From Methanomicrobium sp. W14 (GTDB taxonomy: Archaea > Halobacteriota > Methanomicrobia > Methanomicrobiales > Methanomicrobiaceae): a stretch of DNA of 64,000 nucleotides. The stretch's first letter is position 1. Every line of letters begins with the position of its first letter. The notes beneath the pieces are model-generated. The model had not been told where the DNA came from. It was given only the letters and a program-made list of their open reading frames with translations, and made no database searches. This document shows positions 52,132 to 61,157 of the stretch, in pieces. The stretch is from NCBI RefSeq assembly GCF_017875315.1, contig NZ_JAGGMM010000003.1, positions 248,001 through 312,000 of the forward strand. Direction: 5' to 3'. The position numbers and the translations under genes were made by a program.

Positions 52132-53331
52132 TCAGGATTTACTTTTTTCCTTTGGAAAAGGGTTGACAAAAACCGAAGCAAAAGCTCCGACTCCCAGAAG
52201 TACCATTCCGGCAAACAGAGGCATTGCAATGGCGTCGCCGGTGATGTTACCGATAAAATCAATCCAGTAGCCTGAAAGGAAGGCAAAAACTCCCATGCAA
52301 ACAGTCATTATAGACGTCGACTTTGCAACGACCTCCGGGTTTGCCATAACTCCTATTATCATAAGAACTCCCGGGTACATTATGGAAAATCCTGCCCCGG
52401 TCACGGCAATACCAAGTGCCACAATAACGACATTTCCTCCGTAAAACACAAGGCCAAGGCCTGCCGCCATGCAGAAGAGTGCAATTGAAATTATATACCT
52501 CCTGGTAATGCTTCTTGTCGAAAGACTACCGAAAAGAGCGCCTGCAATCATCCCTCCTATGGTGTAAAACGAAAGTACAATTCCTGCAACCGTTGAATCT
52601 CCAAGCGAATTTTCGGTCATAAAGCTTGACATATTAAGGAGCACAGGATACAAAAGGAGCAGTGCGATTCCGAAGGCTATTGATATCATCCACACTCCGG
52701 CAGGGACCTTGACCTTATCCTGCGATTCAGATGACCCCGTTTCACTTACAGACTTTTTCTGCGGTTCCGGCAGAAAAAGCAGGACCAAAACGAACGATGC
52801 TATTGCAAAGGCATGAGCCCAGAAACTGGCATGCCACCCGAAACTTGCGAAAAAACCCCCAAAGAACTGGAGGATGATTCCGCCGACATTCATTACTATG
52901 GTTCCTACGCCAAGCAGTTTCGCCTGCATATCACCTTCGTAAAAATTCAGTATCAGGGCACTTCCCAGAGGAGAAATCAGCCCGAGACCAAAACCGAAGA
53001 CTGCACGGTTAATAAGAATTACATAAAAATTATCGAGAAATACCGGAGCTATTCCTCCTATAATAAACAACAGAATTCCAAGAGCTGCAAGAGTCCTGTA
53101 CTTCATCTTTGACCCGGCTATTACACCCGCGATAACAGATCCTGGGATCATCAGAAGCGATGGGAGATTTGATATCAGGAGAAACGTACTGATGGAAAGG
53201 TCGGGGAATGCATCCATAATTACGTTAAGCGCAGGTGTGATAACTCCAAGTCCCATCATCAAAAAAAAGATTGACATTATCGTTATCACTACGACGGGTG
53301 AATCAGGATTAAATGCCTGAGATTTATCCAT
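52132..53331 (-). CDS. MFS transporter of the methyltransferase array (copy 1)
   Basis: A 399-residue protein with 12 predicted helices of the major facilitator superfamily. The inter-helix loop after helix 2 (AGSKMKYRTLAALGI) and the NRAVFGFGLGLISPLGSALIL helix are typical. It follows the methyltransferase gene by 13 nt, with GGAGG before its ATG, so it is in the same operon as 53345-54604. Uptake of the methylated substrate, or export of the demethylated product, is the natural inference. Its central loop carries a charged linker (EPQKKSVSETGSSESQDKVK). Confidence 0.83.
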   Translation of the reverse strand: MDKSQAFNPDSPVVVITIMSIFFLMMGLGVITPALNVIMDAFPDLSISTFLLISNLPSLLMIPGSVIAGVIAGSKMKYRTLAALGILLFIIGGIAPVFLDNFYVILINRAVFGFGLGLISPLGSALILNFYEGDMQAKLLGVGTIVMNVGGIILQFFGGFFASFGWHASFWAHAFAIASFVLVLLFLPEPQKKSVSETGSSESQDKVKVPAGVWMISIAFGIALLLLYPVLLNMSSFMTENSLGDSTVAGIVLSFYTIGGMIAGALFGSLSTRSITRRYIISIALFCMAAGLGLVFYGGNVVIVALGIAVTGAGFSIMYPGVLMIIGVMANPEVVAKSTSIMTVCMGVFAFLSGYWIDFIGNITGDAIAMPLFAGMVLLGVGAFASVFVNPFPKEKSKS

Positions 53332-53344
53332 TTCAAACGCCTCC

Positions 53345-54604
53345 TTAGTACCCGCCGTATTTTATTACTGCATCAACAAGGGCTTTTACGTTTTCAGGCT
53401 TCGCACTGCCGGAAATTCCTCCGTCTACACCGGGCGTTACTATCATTCCACCCTCTTTGCAGTCGTCCAGAAGGCTTTTTACGTAAGTTTCCACTTTCTG
53501 CGGTGTTCCGGCAATTAAAAGGGAGTTGGGCGGGCCGCTCACAAGGACGAGATGATCTCCCAGGACATCTCTTACCTTTCTCGGGTCGGTTTTGTCAAAC
53601 AGACCGATTACCTTTCCTTTAGGAAGGTCCAAAAGGCTCTCCAGGTGAGCGTCCTGCCTGCCTTCGAATACAACAAAAGGCGTCTGGCCCATCTTTATTA
53701 CTTCTTCAAGAACTTCGAGAAGCGAAGGCCAGAAATATTCATCGTAAAGCTTAGGGTTAAGATACTCATTCAGGTGAAGCGGAAACATGCACTGGACGAT
53801 ATCCGTTCCTGCCTGTTTTCTTACCTCCTCGGGAAAAGTCCCGGTGACTTTCGCGGACTCCACCATAACAGGTGTAAGAGCGTCTACTGCCACTTTGACC
53901 TTTTCAGGACACCTGTAGAGGTCAAGCGAGAGGTTTTTCATGTCCCTCAAAAAATCGCTGAGGAAATCAAGGGGTGCACTGCTCCATCCTGTCGGAATCA
54001 AAGGCACTTCATATTTGCCTGAAAGTTCAGCTGACATTTCTCCCATAACCATGTTGAACTTATTAATCTCGGCACCGAAACTGGTAAGAGCAGCGTTGTA
54101 TTCGGAAGAGCCCGGGTCATTTAAGGACCTGCATATTCTCGGGAGAAGAACCCTGTTGATGAAATCGTAAGGGTCCTCTGCAAGTTTTGCATATTCATCG
54201 GAGGACATTACCTCCCGGCCGATAAACTGGGGAGCTGCATCATCTTCTATCTCGATGCCGGGCCACCTTGTATAGACGTCATTCAGGATTTTATGAAAGG
54301 GAGCCTGCATCAGAGCGGCCGAGGGTGCTATCTGGGGTGCATCCTTCATCAGGGCAAGAAAACTGTAAAACCCCGCAACTCCTGTAATGCAGGCCAGAGT
54401 ATCAAAATTGAAGTCACGGGCGGTCTTTAGGGCCGCATCCTTGTTCTTCAGATAGTCAAGGGTGATGTCCTTTGCAGTATATCCCGCATAGTGTGCATGA
54501 AAAAGACTTGTTTCAGCATGAACCGGAACTCTGTCGGGCTCTTTTCCTTTTATTACGGCTTCAAGCCTCTCCAGCCTCTCCGTGTAAAGTTCACCGGGCT
54601 CCAT
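53345..54604 (-). CDS. UroD-superfamily methyltransferase (copy next to a lost corrinoid gene)
   Basis: A 419-residue protein of the uroporphyrinogen-decarboxylase superfamily, the fold shared by MtaA/MtbA and by several substrate:corrinoid methyltransferases. Family-wide blocks in this array: KEPDRVPVHAETSLFHAHYAGYTAKDI (N-terminus), EDDAAPQFIGREVMSSDEY, CMFPLHLNEYLNPKLYDEYFWPSL, VVFEGRQDAHLESLLDLPKGKVIGLFDKTDPRKVRDVLGDH and MIVTPGVDGGISGSAKPENVKAL. The MtaA-type His-x-Cys and later zinc-ligand Cys are absent. ATG 54604 (MEPGELYTERLERLEA) aligns with the other copies; the open frame runs 8 codons further up into the remnant of the corrinoid gene. Confidence 0.85.
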   Translation of the reverse strand: MEPGELYTERLERLEAVIKGKEPDRVPVHAETSLFHAHYAGYTAKDITLDYLKNKDAALKTARDFNFDTLACITGVAGFYSFLALMKDAPQIAPSAALMQAPFHKILNDVYTRWPGIEIEDDAAPQFIGREVMSSDEYAKLAEDPYDFINRVLLPRICRSLNDPGSSEYNAALTSFGAEINKFNMVMGEMSAELSGKYEVPLIPTGWSSAPLDFLSDFLRDMKNLSLDLYRCPEKVKVAVDALTPVMVESAKVTGTFPEEVRKQAGTDIVQCMFPLHLNEYLNPKLYDEYFWPSLLEVLEEVIKMGQTPFVVFEGRQDAHLESLLDLPKGKVIGLFDKTDPRKVRDVLGDHLVLVSGPPNSLLIAGTPQKVETYVKSLLDDCKEGGMIVTPGVDGGISGSAKPENVKALVDAVIKYGGY

Positions 54605-54605
54605 T

Positions 54606-54713
54606 TCAGACCACTTCCGGGTCATCAACAGTTTTTCGTATCTGTAATTCTGTGCACTGTGACTTAAAAAAGTCCAAAAAAGTATTTAGCAACTTTTTTC
54701 TTTTGTCTGTCAT
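54606..54713 (-). pseudogene. Remnant of a corrinoid gene: first 35 codons only
   Basis: The frame starts at ATG 54713 with MTDKRKKLLNTFLDFFKSQC and ends at TGA 54606. Intact neighbours start MTDKRKEFVDALIDFDESKC; shared residues include the first six, then Asp14, Phe15, Ser18, Cys20, Glu22 and Asp30. The promoter, leader hairpin and start region upstream match the other modules, but everything after codon ~33 of the corrinoid gene is gone and the methyltransferase follows 1 nt after the stop. Either a deletion relic or a short leader peptide still translated to couple the methyltransferase. Confidence 0.75.
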
Positions 54714-54728
54714 TAGTATAACCCCGTA

Positions 54729-54745
54729 CTCACCCCTAAGGTGAG
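54729..54745 (-). promoter_or_regulatory. Leader inverted repeat of the 53345 module
   Basis: CTCACC and GGTGAG pair around a five-base spacer, 16-32 nt upstream of the remnant's start codon. The arms are identical to those of the 58325 module. A GGGGTTA stretch, the probable ribosome site, follows on the minus strand. Confidence 0.6.
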
Positions 54746-54901
54746 ATAATTGGGTATCTATAATGAGTTTTACAAATAGTTTATCAGCAAAACTTATATA
54801 ATGAATTTATTTAGGCAACAATAGTTGTTGTATATAATTATTAATTTATTTTATATATGTTAACGGAGCATGATCCGCAGATATCGTTTGCCCATATACA
54901 T

Positions 54902-54930
54902 AAAAATAAATATGTCCAGGCATACGCGCT
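54902..54930 (-). promoter_or_regulatory. GCGC-TATA promoter of the 53345 module
   Basis: Minus strand: AAAGCGCGTATG, then TATA-like CATATTTATTTTTATG. GCGC begins 213 nt upstream of the start codon. Conservation here suggests the module is still transcribed although its corrinoid gene is lost. 54931-55176 holds no gene that I can see. Confidence 0.55.
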
Positions 54931-55176
54931 TTATTTTAGATAAATAATAGAATAAAAAGCATAATTAAATTTTTTAGGACTTTTTCTATGATATTAAGAA
55001 TAATTTTAATACACAACCATCTAAAAATCAGGTTTGATATATAAAAAGATTCATTTCAACAATATGGCGCACCAGATGACATAGAATCATATCACAGACA
55101 GTTTACAAAGAAATTTTTAAAAATATGCGCCACAGCCGGCACTCACAGAAAAAGTGTCATAAAAAGAGCAAATTAA

Positions 55177-56391
55177 TCAGGAAGATTCTCCTGACTTATT
55201 TGCAACGTCGTTTTTCGGGTACGGGTTGATGAATATCGAGATTACAGCACAGACAGCAACGATTACCATGCCCACGAACAATGGCATTGCAATTGCGTCC
55301 CCTGTCAGGTCACCGATTAACTCAATCCAGTATCCGGAAATGAACTCAAATATACCCATGCAGATTGTCATTATAGCTGTTGATTTGGCAAGAGCATCAG
55401 GTGTTACTATAAGGCCGATGAGCATCAGAACTCCGGGATACATCGTCGAGAAGCCTATACCAACAAACGATATACCGATAGTTACGAGGACAATGTTTCC
55501 TCCGTAGAGCACGAGGCCCAGACCTAAGGAAACAGCAAACATGGCGATTGTAAGAAGATACCTGCGTGTCGCCTTAAGCTTCGTCATTTTGCTGAATATA
55601 ACTCCCGCAATCATTCCGCCTACCGTGAAGAATGAAAGTACGATACCTGCAACAGCCGACCCTCCGAGAGAGTTGATATCCATAAACGTGGACATGTTCA
55701 GAAGGACAGGGTAGAGCATAAGGACAGTGAAACCCCATATAAGGGACAGGGCCCATACCGAAGACGGTACTCTGACTTTTTCCTTGGGCTTGTCGCCATT
55801 CTCTTCCTGGACTGATTTGTTTGGTTCAGGCAGAAAGAGCAGAACTAAAATGAACGATATTATTGCAAAAGCGTGGGCCCAGAAACTTGCGTGCCATCCG
55901 AAACTTGCGAAATATCCTCCGAAGAACTGGAGAACAATACCACCGATGTTCATGACGATTGTTCCCATTCCAAGCAGCCTTGCCTGCATTTCACCTTCAT
56001 ACAGACCAAGTATAAGGGCACTTCCAAGCGGGTACAGCATACCGATACCAAACCCGAATATGGCCCTGTTCAGAAGGATTACCGAGAAGTCGTCAAGGAA
56101 TACAGGAGCGATACCTCCGAGGGTAAACAGTGCAATACCGATAAGTGCAAGCACTTTGTATTTTACCTTGGTTCCGGCGATAGCACCGGCAATCATAGAC
56201 CCCGGTACAAGTATCAGCGACGGCAGCGTTGATATCAGGTAAAATGTACTTATAGAAAGGTCCGGAAACGCCTTCATTATAACGTCAAGAGCCGGTGTGA
56301 TTGTACCAAAACCCATCAGCAGGAAAAAGATTGACATTATCGTAATTATGACAAGCGGTGAATCAGGACTGAGTAATTTTGAATTAGCCAT
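55177..56391 (-). CDS. MFS transporter of the methyltransferase array (copy 2)
   Basis: A 404-residue, 12-helix MFS protein, a close paralogue of the 52132 product (both contain SFGWHASFWAHAFAI and GSALIL...YEG-MQA--LG-GTIVMN). ATG 56391 follows GGAGG; the frame is open five codons further upstream. It is 38 nt behind a methyltransferase gene, the third gene of the only complete three-gene module (corrinoid 57687, methyltransferase 56430, transporter). The charged central loop (NKSVQEENGDKPKEKVR) is the usual MFS midpoint. Substrate unknown; likely the methyl donor or its product. Confidence 0.84.
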   Translation of the reverse strand: MANSKLLSPDSPLVIITIMSIFFLLMGFGTITPALDVIMKAFPDLSISTFYLISTLPSLILVPGSMIAGAIAGTKVKYKVLALIGIALFTLGGIAPVFLDDFSVILLNRAIFGFGIGMLYPLGSALILGLYEGEMQARLLGMGTIVMNIGGIVLQFFGGYFASFGWHASFWAHAFAIISFILVLLFLPEPNKSVQEENGDKPKEKVRVPSSVWALSLIWGFTVLMLYPVLLNMSTFMDINSLGGSAVAGIVLSFFTVGGMIAGVIFSKMTKLKATRRYLLTIAMFAVSLGLGLVLYGGNIVLVTIGISFVGIGFSTMYPGVLMLIGLIVTPDALAKSTAIMTICMGIFEFISGYWIELIGDLTGDAIAMPLFVGMVIVAVCAVISIFINPYPKNDVANKSGESS

Positions 56392-56429
56392 TGTAAAAAC
56401 CTCCAATCTGAATTATGCAAACTATTTAT

Positions 56430-57686
56430 TCAGTACTTTCCATACTTGTGGACAGCCTCGATAAGGGCCTTCACGTTCTCGGGCTTGGCGCCTCCGGAGA
56501 TTCCTCCCTCAACACCAGGCGTAATTATCATTCCGCCTTCCTTGCAGTCGTCAAGCATACTCTTCATGTAATCATCCACTTTCTGGGGTGTTCCGCCAAT
56601 CAAAAGCGAATTCGGCGGGCCGCTCATGAGAATGATATGATCACCGACAGCTTCCCTGACTCTTCTCGGGTCTGTCTTGTCGAAGTAACCTACAAGTTTC
56701 TTTTTCGGAATGTCAAGAAGCGTCTCAAGGTGTGCATCATGCCTGCCTTCAAACATTACATAAGGCGTCTGTCCCATATCGATAACAGTTTTGAATACCT
56801 TCAGAAGGGAAGGCCAGTAATATTCGTTGTAAAGTTTCGGGTTGAGATATTCGTTTAAGTGCAGCGGGAAGAAGCACTTTATGAGGTCAGTTCCGCAGGC
56901 CTTCTGAACTTCAGGCGGGATATTTCCTGAAACCCTTGCCTCTTCGATGATAAGAGGCGTTGTCGCATCGATTGCCTCTTTGACTTTGTCGCCGTTTCTG
57001 TAGAAATCAAGAATCATGTTCTTTATGTCACGCAGAAAGTCGCTTATGAAGTCAAGAGGAGCGTAGCCGCTTGCCTGTGGTATAGAAGGATAGCCGCATT
57101 CGCCAAGTGCCATAAAAAGCTTCGCGTTGTCTTCGGATTTTTTCTGTACTGCAGCACCATACTCGGCCATAGCTCCGTTGTACTCCGGAGAGCCGGGGTC
57201 CTTTAAGGCTGAGCACATCCTCGGAAGTGCAGTCCCGTGAAGGAAGCCGAGAGGGTCTTCTATGTAACTGTCGTACTCGTCAGGCTTCATTATCTCCCGG
57301 CCGATAAACTGGGGGGAAGCGTCGTCTGAAAGCTCGATTCCGGGCCATTTCGTAAATACGTCCTTTAAAACACTGTGGAAAGGCGCCTCCATCATCCTGG
57401 TGGCAGGACCTATTGACGGAGCCGAGTTTATGAACGGTATGGTCATAAAAGAGCCGTCAAGTCCGATAAGCGGTGCAAAGGAATCAAAATCGAAGTCCTG
57501 ACCGGTTTTAACCGCAGCCTTTATATTAAGCTCAGGGTTGAGGATAACATCCTTTGATGTATACCCGCAATAATGGGCGTGAAACACATTTGTTGAAGCG
57601 ATTATAGGCACCCTGTCAGGCTCCTTTCCTTTCATAACAGCTTCAAGCCTTTCAAGCCTTTCACGGCGCAGTTCATCTGTATCCAT
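56430..57686 (-). CDS. UroD-superfamily methyltransferase (complete three-gene module)
   Basis: A 418-residue member of the array family. Blocks: KEPDRVPIIASTNVFHAHYCGYTSKDV, DDASPQFIGREIMKPDEYDSYIEDPLGFLHGTALPRMC, YAPLDFISDFLRDIKNMILDFYRNGDKVK, CFFPLHLNEYLNPKLYNEYYWPSL and VMFEGRHDAHLETLLDIPKKKLVGYFDKTDPRRVREAVGDH. The HxC/Cys zinc set of CoM methyltransferases is replaced (FEGRHDAH; PGVEGG). The start abuts the corrinoid stop with no gap; the ribosome site GGAGG is inside the corrinoid gene's last codons. It presumably moves a methyl group from a donor to the partner corrinoid. Confidence 0.87.
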   Translation of the reverse strand: MDTDELRRERLERLEAVMKGKEPDRVPIIASTNVFHAHYCGYTSKDVILNPELNIKAAVKTGQDFDFDSFAPLIGLDGSFMTIPFINSAPSIGPATRMMEAPFHSVLKDVFTKWPGIELSDDASPQFIGREIMKPDEYDSYIEDPLGFLHGTALPRMCSALKDPGSPEYNGAMAEYGAAVQKKSEDNAKLFMALGECGYPSIPQASGYAPLDFISDFLRDIKNMILDFYRNGDKVKEAIDATTPLIIEEARVSGNIPPEVQKACGTDLIKCFFPLHLNEYLNPKLYNEYYWPSLLKVFKTVIDMGQTPYVMFEGRHDAHLETLLDIPKKKLVGYFDKTDPRRVREAVGDHIILMSGPPNSLLIGGTPQKVDDYMKSMLDDCKEGGMIITPGVEGGISGGAKPENVKALIEAVHKYGKY

Positions 57687-58325
57687 TTAGTTCGCCTCCA
57701 CAAGCTTTCTGAACTTTTTTACACCCGATGTTGCATCGTCCGACCATTCGTCGGCACCGGTGTACTTCATGGTCTCTTCGTCTGTCCTTCCGCCGCCCAC
57801 TACAATCTTTACCTTGTCGCGAAGACCTGCTTCCGTAATCTTTTCGACAATGTTTTTCATGGACTCGGTAGCTTCGGTAAGAAGTCCGCTTAATGCGACG
57901 ATATCAGGTTTATTCTCCTGAATAGCCTTTATAAAGGCGTCTGCCGGCTGGTCTACGCCAAGGTCTACAACCTTAAAGCCTTCAGCCTCGAGAAGAGCTA
58001 TTATGATGTTCTTCCCGATGTCGTGTACATCTCCCTCGACTGTTCCTATGACAACAGTTCCGATACTCTCCATCTGGCTGTCGCCGAATACGGGCTTTAA
58101 AACCCCCATAATCTGCGAGAGTATCTCTCCGGTCATCATGAGATCGGAAACAAAGAACCTTCCTTCCTCAAATCTCTGACCTACAATGTCTGTAGCCTTT
58201 CTTACGTCTTCGATTATCAGTTTAGGGTCTTCCTTGTCTGCTATTCTCTGGTTTAGAATCTCAATGCATTTCGACTCATCAAAGTCGATTAACGCATCAA
58301 CGAATTCTTTTCTCTTGTCTGTCAT
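57687..58325 (-). CDS. Corrinoid (methyl-carrier) protein
   Basis: A 212-residue protein: helical cap (1-85), then the B12-binding Rossmann domain with Asp99-x-His101-x2-Gly104, Ser146-x-Leu148 and the Gly triplet at 177-179. This is the layout of MtaC/MtbC/MtvC carriers that hold methyl-Co(III). The frame is open to 58469, but the conserved MTDKRKEFVDALIDFDESKC start, the hairpin and the GGGGTTA upstream fix ATG 58325. It pairs with the methyltransferase at 56430. Confidence 0.92.
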   Translation of the reverse strand: MTDKRKEFVDALIDFDESKCIEILNQRIADKEDPKLIIEDVRKATDIVGQRFEEGRFFVSDLMMTGEILSQIMGVLKPVFGDSQMESIGTVVIGTVEGDVHDIGKNIIIALLEAEGFKVVDLGVDQPADAFIKAIQENKPDIVALSGLLTEATESMKNIVEKITEAGLRDKVKIVVGGGRTDEETMKYTGADEWSDDATSGVKKFRKLVEAN

Positions 58326-58340
58326 TAGTATAACCCCGCA

Positions 58341-58357
58341 CTCACCCCTAAGGTGAG
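58341..58357 (-). promoter_or_regulatory. Leader inverted repeat of the 58325 corrinoid gene
   Basis: CTCACC and GGTGAG pair around CCTAA, 16-32 nt upstream of the ATG, just ahead of GGGGTTATAC on the transcribed strand. It may hide or expose the ribosome site, or be an operator. Confidence 0.6.
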
Positions 58358-58509
58358 CTAAATTGGTCTCTCTTGAGAGTGGTATAAAATACTTATTAAA
58401 TGAAAAACGAAAAAAAAGGCAGATTTGACAATAAATTTTTCTATAAATCAAGTTTTCTTGAAATCTCAAAAAATTTGGGCTTATTTCTTGCAGATCGTAT
58501 GCCCCTATC

Positions 58510-58547
58510 TATAAAGTTATATACTGTATATTTGTGCGCTTTTTTGG
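58510..58547 (-). promoter_or_regulatory. GCGC-TATA promoter of the 58325 module
   Basis: Minus strand: CCAAAAAAGCGCACAAATAT, then a TATA box CAGTATATAAC. GCGC begins 211 nt from the ATG. Predicted leader about 170 nt. The remaining interval to 58739 holds only the terminator at 58679-58698. Confidence 0.6.
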
Positions 58548-58678
58548 CTAAAAGACGTGACAAATCAGATTATCTAAATATTATGAACAAAAAAAACGAT
58601 GACAATTTAATCAGATTAAAATACCACAATAAAAATGCCGTAAGCTACATTTCAGGAGCATAAAGCCATGAGAGTCGG

Positions 58679-58698
58679 GGGGATTTTAAAAAATCCCC
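58679..58698 (-). terminator. Hairpin after the 58740 methyltransferase gene
   Basis: GGGGATTTT and AAAATCCCC form a nine-pair stem with a two-base loop, about 42-61 nt downstream of the methyltransferase stop codon on the minus strand. It separates this module from the promoter of the next one. Confidence 0.6.
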
Positions 58699-58739
58699 TT
58701 TAGAGAAGAAAATGTATTTATGTGGAGTGACTATCCAGT

Positions 58740-59996
58740 TCAGTATTTCCCGTATTTGTGAACAGCCTCTACAAGAGCTTTTACGTTTTCAGGTTTTGCA
58801 TCTCCGGAGATTCCTCCGTCTACTCCGGGCGTTATAATCATACCGCCCTCCTTGCAGTCTTCAAGCATGCTCTTGATATAATCGTCCACCTTCTGGGGTG
58901 TTCCTCCGATGAGAAGTGAGTTCGGCGGGCCGGTCATCAGTATCACGTGGTCACCGACTGCTTCCCTGACTTTTCTCGGGTCAGTTTTATCAAAGAAACC
59001 GATAAGCTTCTTTTTCGGGATGTCAAGCAAAGTCTCGAGGTGGGCATCGTGCCTTCCCTCAAAGATTACATAAGGTGTCTGGCCCATGTCTATGACTGTC
59101 TTGAATACCTTCAGAAGGGAAGGCCAGTAGAACTCCTTGTAAAGCTTCGGGTTTAAGTATTCGTTTAAGTGAAGAGGGAAAAAGCACTCGACTATATCAG
59201 TCCCGAACGCTTTTTTGGCTTCGGGAGGAATGTTCCCGGAAACTTTTGCGGACTCTATCATAAGAGGAGTCGTTACATCAACCGCTTTTTTCACCACATC
59301 GCCATTTCTGTAGAAATCAAGAACAATGTTTTTGATATCACGCAGAAAGTCGCTTATAAAGTCCAGCGGTGCATAGCTGTTTGCGGATGGTATCAGGGGA
59401 TAACCGCACTCTCCAAGCGCCTGGAAAAGCTTTGCCGACGCTTCAGAGTTTTTCTGCACTTCAGCACCGAATTCCGCCATGGCCCCGTTGTACTCGGGGG
59501 ACCCCGGATTTTTTAAGGCCTGGCACATTCTCGGAAGTGCAGTCCTGTGCAGAAAGCCTACCGGGTCTTCAATGTAGTCGCCGTACTCGTTAAGCTTCAT
59601 TACCTCTTTTCCGATAAACTGTGGCGAGGCGTCGTCAGAAAGCTCCATTCCGGGCCATTTGGTGAAGTCGTCCTTTAAGACCTTGTGAAATGAGGCCTGC
59701 ATAAACCTGGTGGAAGGCCCGAAAGAGGGCGAAGAGCACGTAAAAGGTATACTCAGAAATGACCCTTCTAGTCCCACAAGAGGGGCGAAAGAATCAAAGT
59801 CAAAGTCTTTGGCTGTTTTTACTGCTGCTTTCACGTTCAGTTCGGGATTGTGGATGATGTCTTTTGAGGTGTAGCCTGCATAATGAGCATGAAACACGCT
59901 CGTTGAAACAAGTACAGGAACCCTGTCAGGCTCTTTTCCCTTAATAACCGTTTCAATTCTTTCAAGCCTTTCGCGACGTAGTTCGTCTGCATCCAT
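58740..59996 (-). CDS. UroD-superfamily methyltransferase (two-gene module)
   Basis: A 418-residue paralogue, the closest relative of the 56430 product over its whole length (KAAVKTAKDFDFDSFAPLVGLEGSF, TKWPGMELSDDASPQFIGKEVMK, VIFEGRHDAHLETLLDIPKKKLIGFFDKTDPRKVREAVGDH). Differences cluster in the N-terminal half around residues 75-110 (SFLSIPFTCSSPSFGPSTRFMQASFHKVLKDDF), which could line the donor pocket. It starts 1 nt after the corrinoid stop (59998) and has no transporter behind it; a terminator follows. Confidence 0.87.
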   Translation of the reverse strand: MDADELRRERLERIETVIKGKEPDRVPVLVSTSVFHAHYAGYTSKDIIHNPELNVKAAVKTAKDFDFDSFAPLVGLEGSFLSIPFTCSSPSFGPSTRFMQASFHKVLKDDFTKWPGMELSDDASPQFIGKEVMKLNEYGDYIEDPVGFLHRTALPRMCQALKNPGSPEYNGAMAEFGAEVQKNSEASAKLFQALGECGYPLIPSANSYAPLDFISDFLRDIKNIVLDFYRNGDVVKKAVDVTTPLMIESAKVSGNIPPEAKKAFGTDIVECFFPLHLNEYLNPKLYKEFYWPSLLKVFKTVIDMGQTPYVIFEGRHDAHLETLLDIPKKKLIGFFDKTDPRKVREAVGDHVILMTGPPNSLLIGGTPQKVDDYIKSMLEDCKEGGMIITPGVDGGISGDAKPENVKALVEAVHKYGKY

Positions 59997-59997
59997 T

Positions 59998-60636
59998 TTA
60001 GTTCGCCTCCACGAGTTTTCTGAATTTCTTTACACCTGACGTTGCGTCGTCCGACCACTCGTCGGCACCTGTGTATTTCATGGTCTCTTCGTCTGTCCTT
60101 CCGCCGCCAACGACAATCTTTACCTTGTCGCGAAGACCTGCTTCCGTTATCTTTTCGACAATGTTCTTCATGGACTCGGTAGCTTCCGTTAAAAGACCGC
60201 TCAGAGCAACTATATCGGGGTTGTTCTCCTTAATGGCCTTAATGAACGCGTCTGCGGGCTGGTCTACGCCAAGGTCTATGACTTTGAAGCCTTCAGCCTC
60301 TAGAAGGGCTATGATGATGTTCTTTCCGATGTCGTGGACATCTCCCTCGACTGTTCCGATGACAACTGTCCCAATGTTTTCCATCTGGCTGTCGCCGAAT
60401 ACTGGCTTTAAAACCTCCATAATCTGCGAGAGTATCTCTCCGGTCATCATGAGGTCCGAAACAAAGAACCTCCCTTCCTCAAATCTCTGGCCTACAATGT
60501 CTGTAGCCTTTCTTACGTCTTCGATTATAAGTTTAGGGTCCTCTTTGTCTGCAATTCTCTGGTTTAAAATATCCATGCACTTCGACTCGTCAAAGTCGAT
60601 GAGTGCATCGACGAATTCCTTTCTTTTGTCTGTCAT
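59998..60636 (-). CDS. Corrinoid (methyl-carrier) protein
   Basis: A 212-residue corrinoid protein nearly identical to the copies at 57687 and 62419; changes are conservative (e.g. CMDILNQR, KENNPDIV). The cobalamin motif Asp99-x-His101-x2-Gly104, Ser146 and the Gly triplet are intact. Its partner at 58740 begins 1 nt later. The near-identity of carriers, against more diverse methyltransferases, suggests interchangeable carriers or gene conversion. Confidence 0.92.
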   Translation of the reverse strand: MTDKRKEFVDALIDFDESKCMDILNQRIADKEDPKLIIEDVRKATDIVGQRFEEGRFFVSDLMMTGEILSQIMEVLKPVFGDSQMENIGTVVIGTVEGDVHDIGKNIIIALLEAEGFKVIDLGVDQPADAFIKAIKENNPDIVALSGLLTEATESMKNIVEKITEAGLRDKVKIVVGGGRTDEETMKYTGADEWSDDATSGVKKFRKLVEAN

Positions 60637-60651
60637 TAGTGTAACCCCGGT

Positions 60652-60669
60652 CTCACAAGTAACTGTGAG
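60652..60669 (-). promoter_or_regulatory. Leader inverted repeat of the 60636 corrinoid gene
   Basis: CTCACA and TGTGAG pair around AGTAAC, 16-33 nt upstream of the ATG. The last pair of the arm changed from C:G to A:T on both sides relative to the 58341 copy. Confidence 0.6.
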
Positions 60670-60826
60670 GTAATTTGCTCTCTATAAACCGCCGTACTAA
60701 TACTTTTCCTACAAAACAGACAGAATAAACCACACAATACAAAAGATATGGATTTAAGTAAATATTATCTAATAACAAACAGCACATCCAAGCCAGAATC
60801 ATTGAGATCATTTGCCGCTACCAAAA

Positions 60827-60861
60827 TATCTATATACGGATACATCTGTGCGCTTTTTTGG
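60827..60861 (-). promoter_or_regulatory. GCGC-TATA promoter of the 60636 module
   Basis: Minus strand: CCAAAAAAGCGCACAGATG, then TATA box CGTATATAGATA. GCGC begins 214 nt upstream of the ATG. Predicted leader about 172 nt. 60862-61157 shows no gene. Confidence 0.6.
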
Positions 60862-61157
60862 TAAATCAGGTGGGATTTCGTTTTCACCAGGATTTCAACC
60901 TGAAAATACCTGATCAGATACGTAATATTAAAAGCAGTAGTAAAAGTCAGATATAACATTTTTGAGCGTGCAGGAGCAGAATATATTAAATAAACAGTAG
61001 AGGTAATTCAAAAAAAATAAATTTAAAAATTACAGCCACTGCTAATATCCCGGCAAAAACACTGTTTTCAGGCGAAGCCAGCCTAAAAACCAGAACAAAG
61101 TTATATCTGAAGAGAAATTATTCCCTTCAGGCATATGGTTTTTTTATTTTGGTTTAT

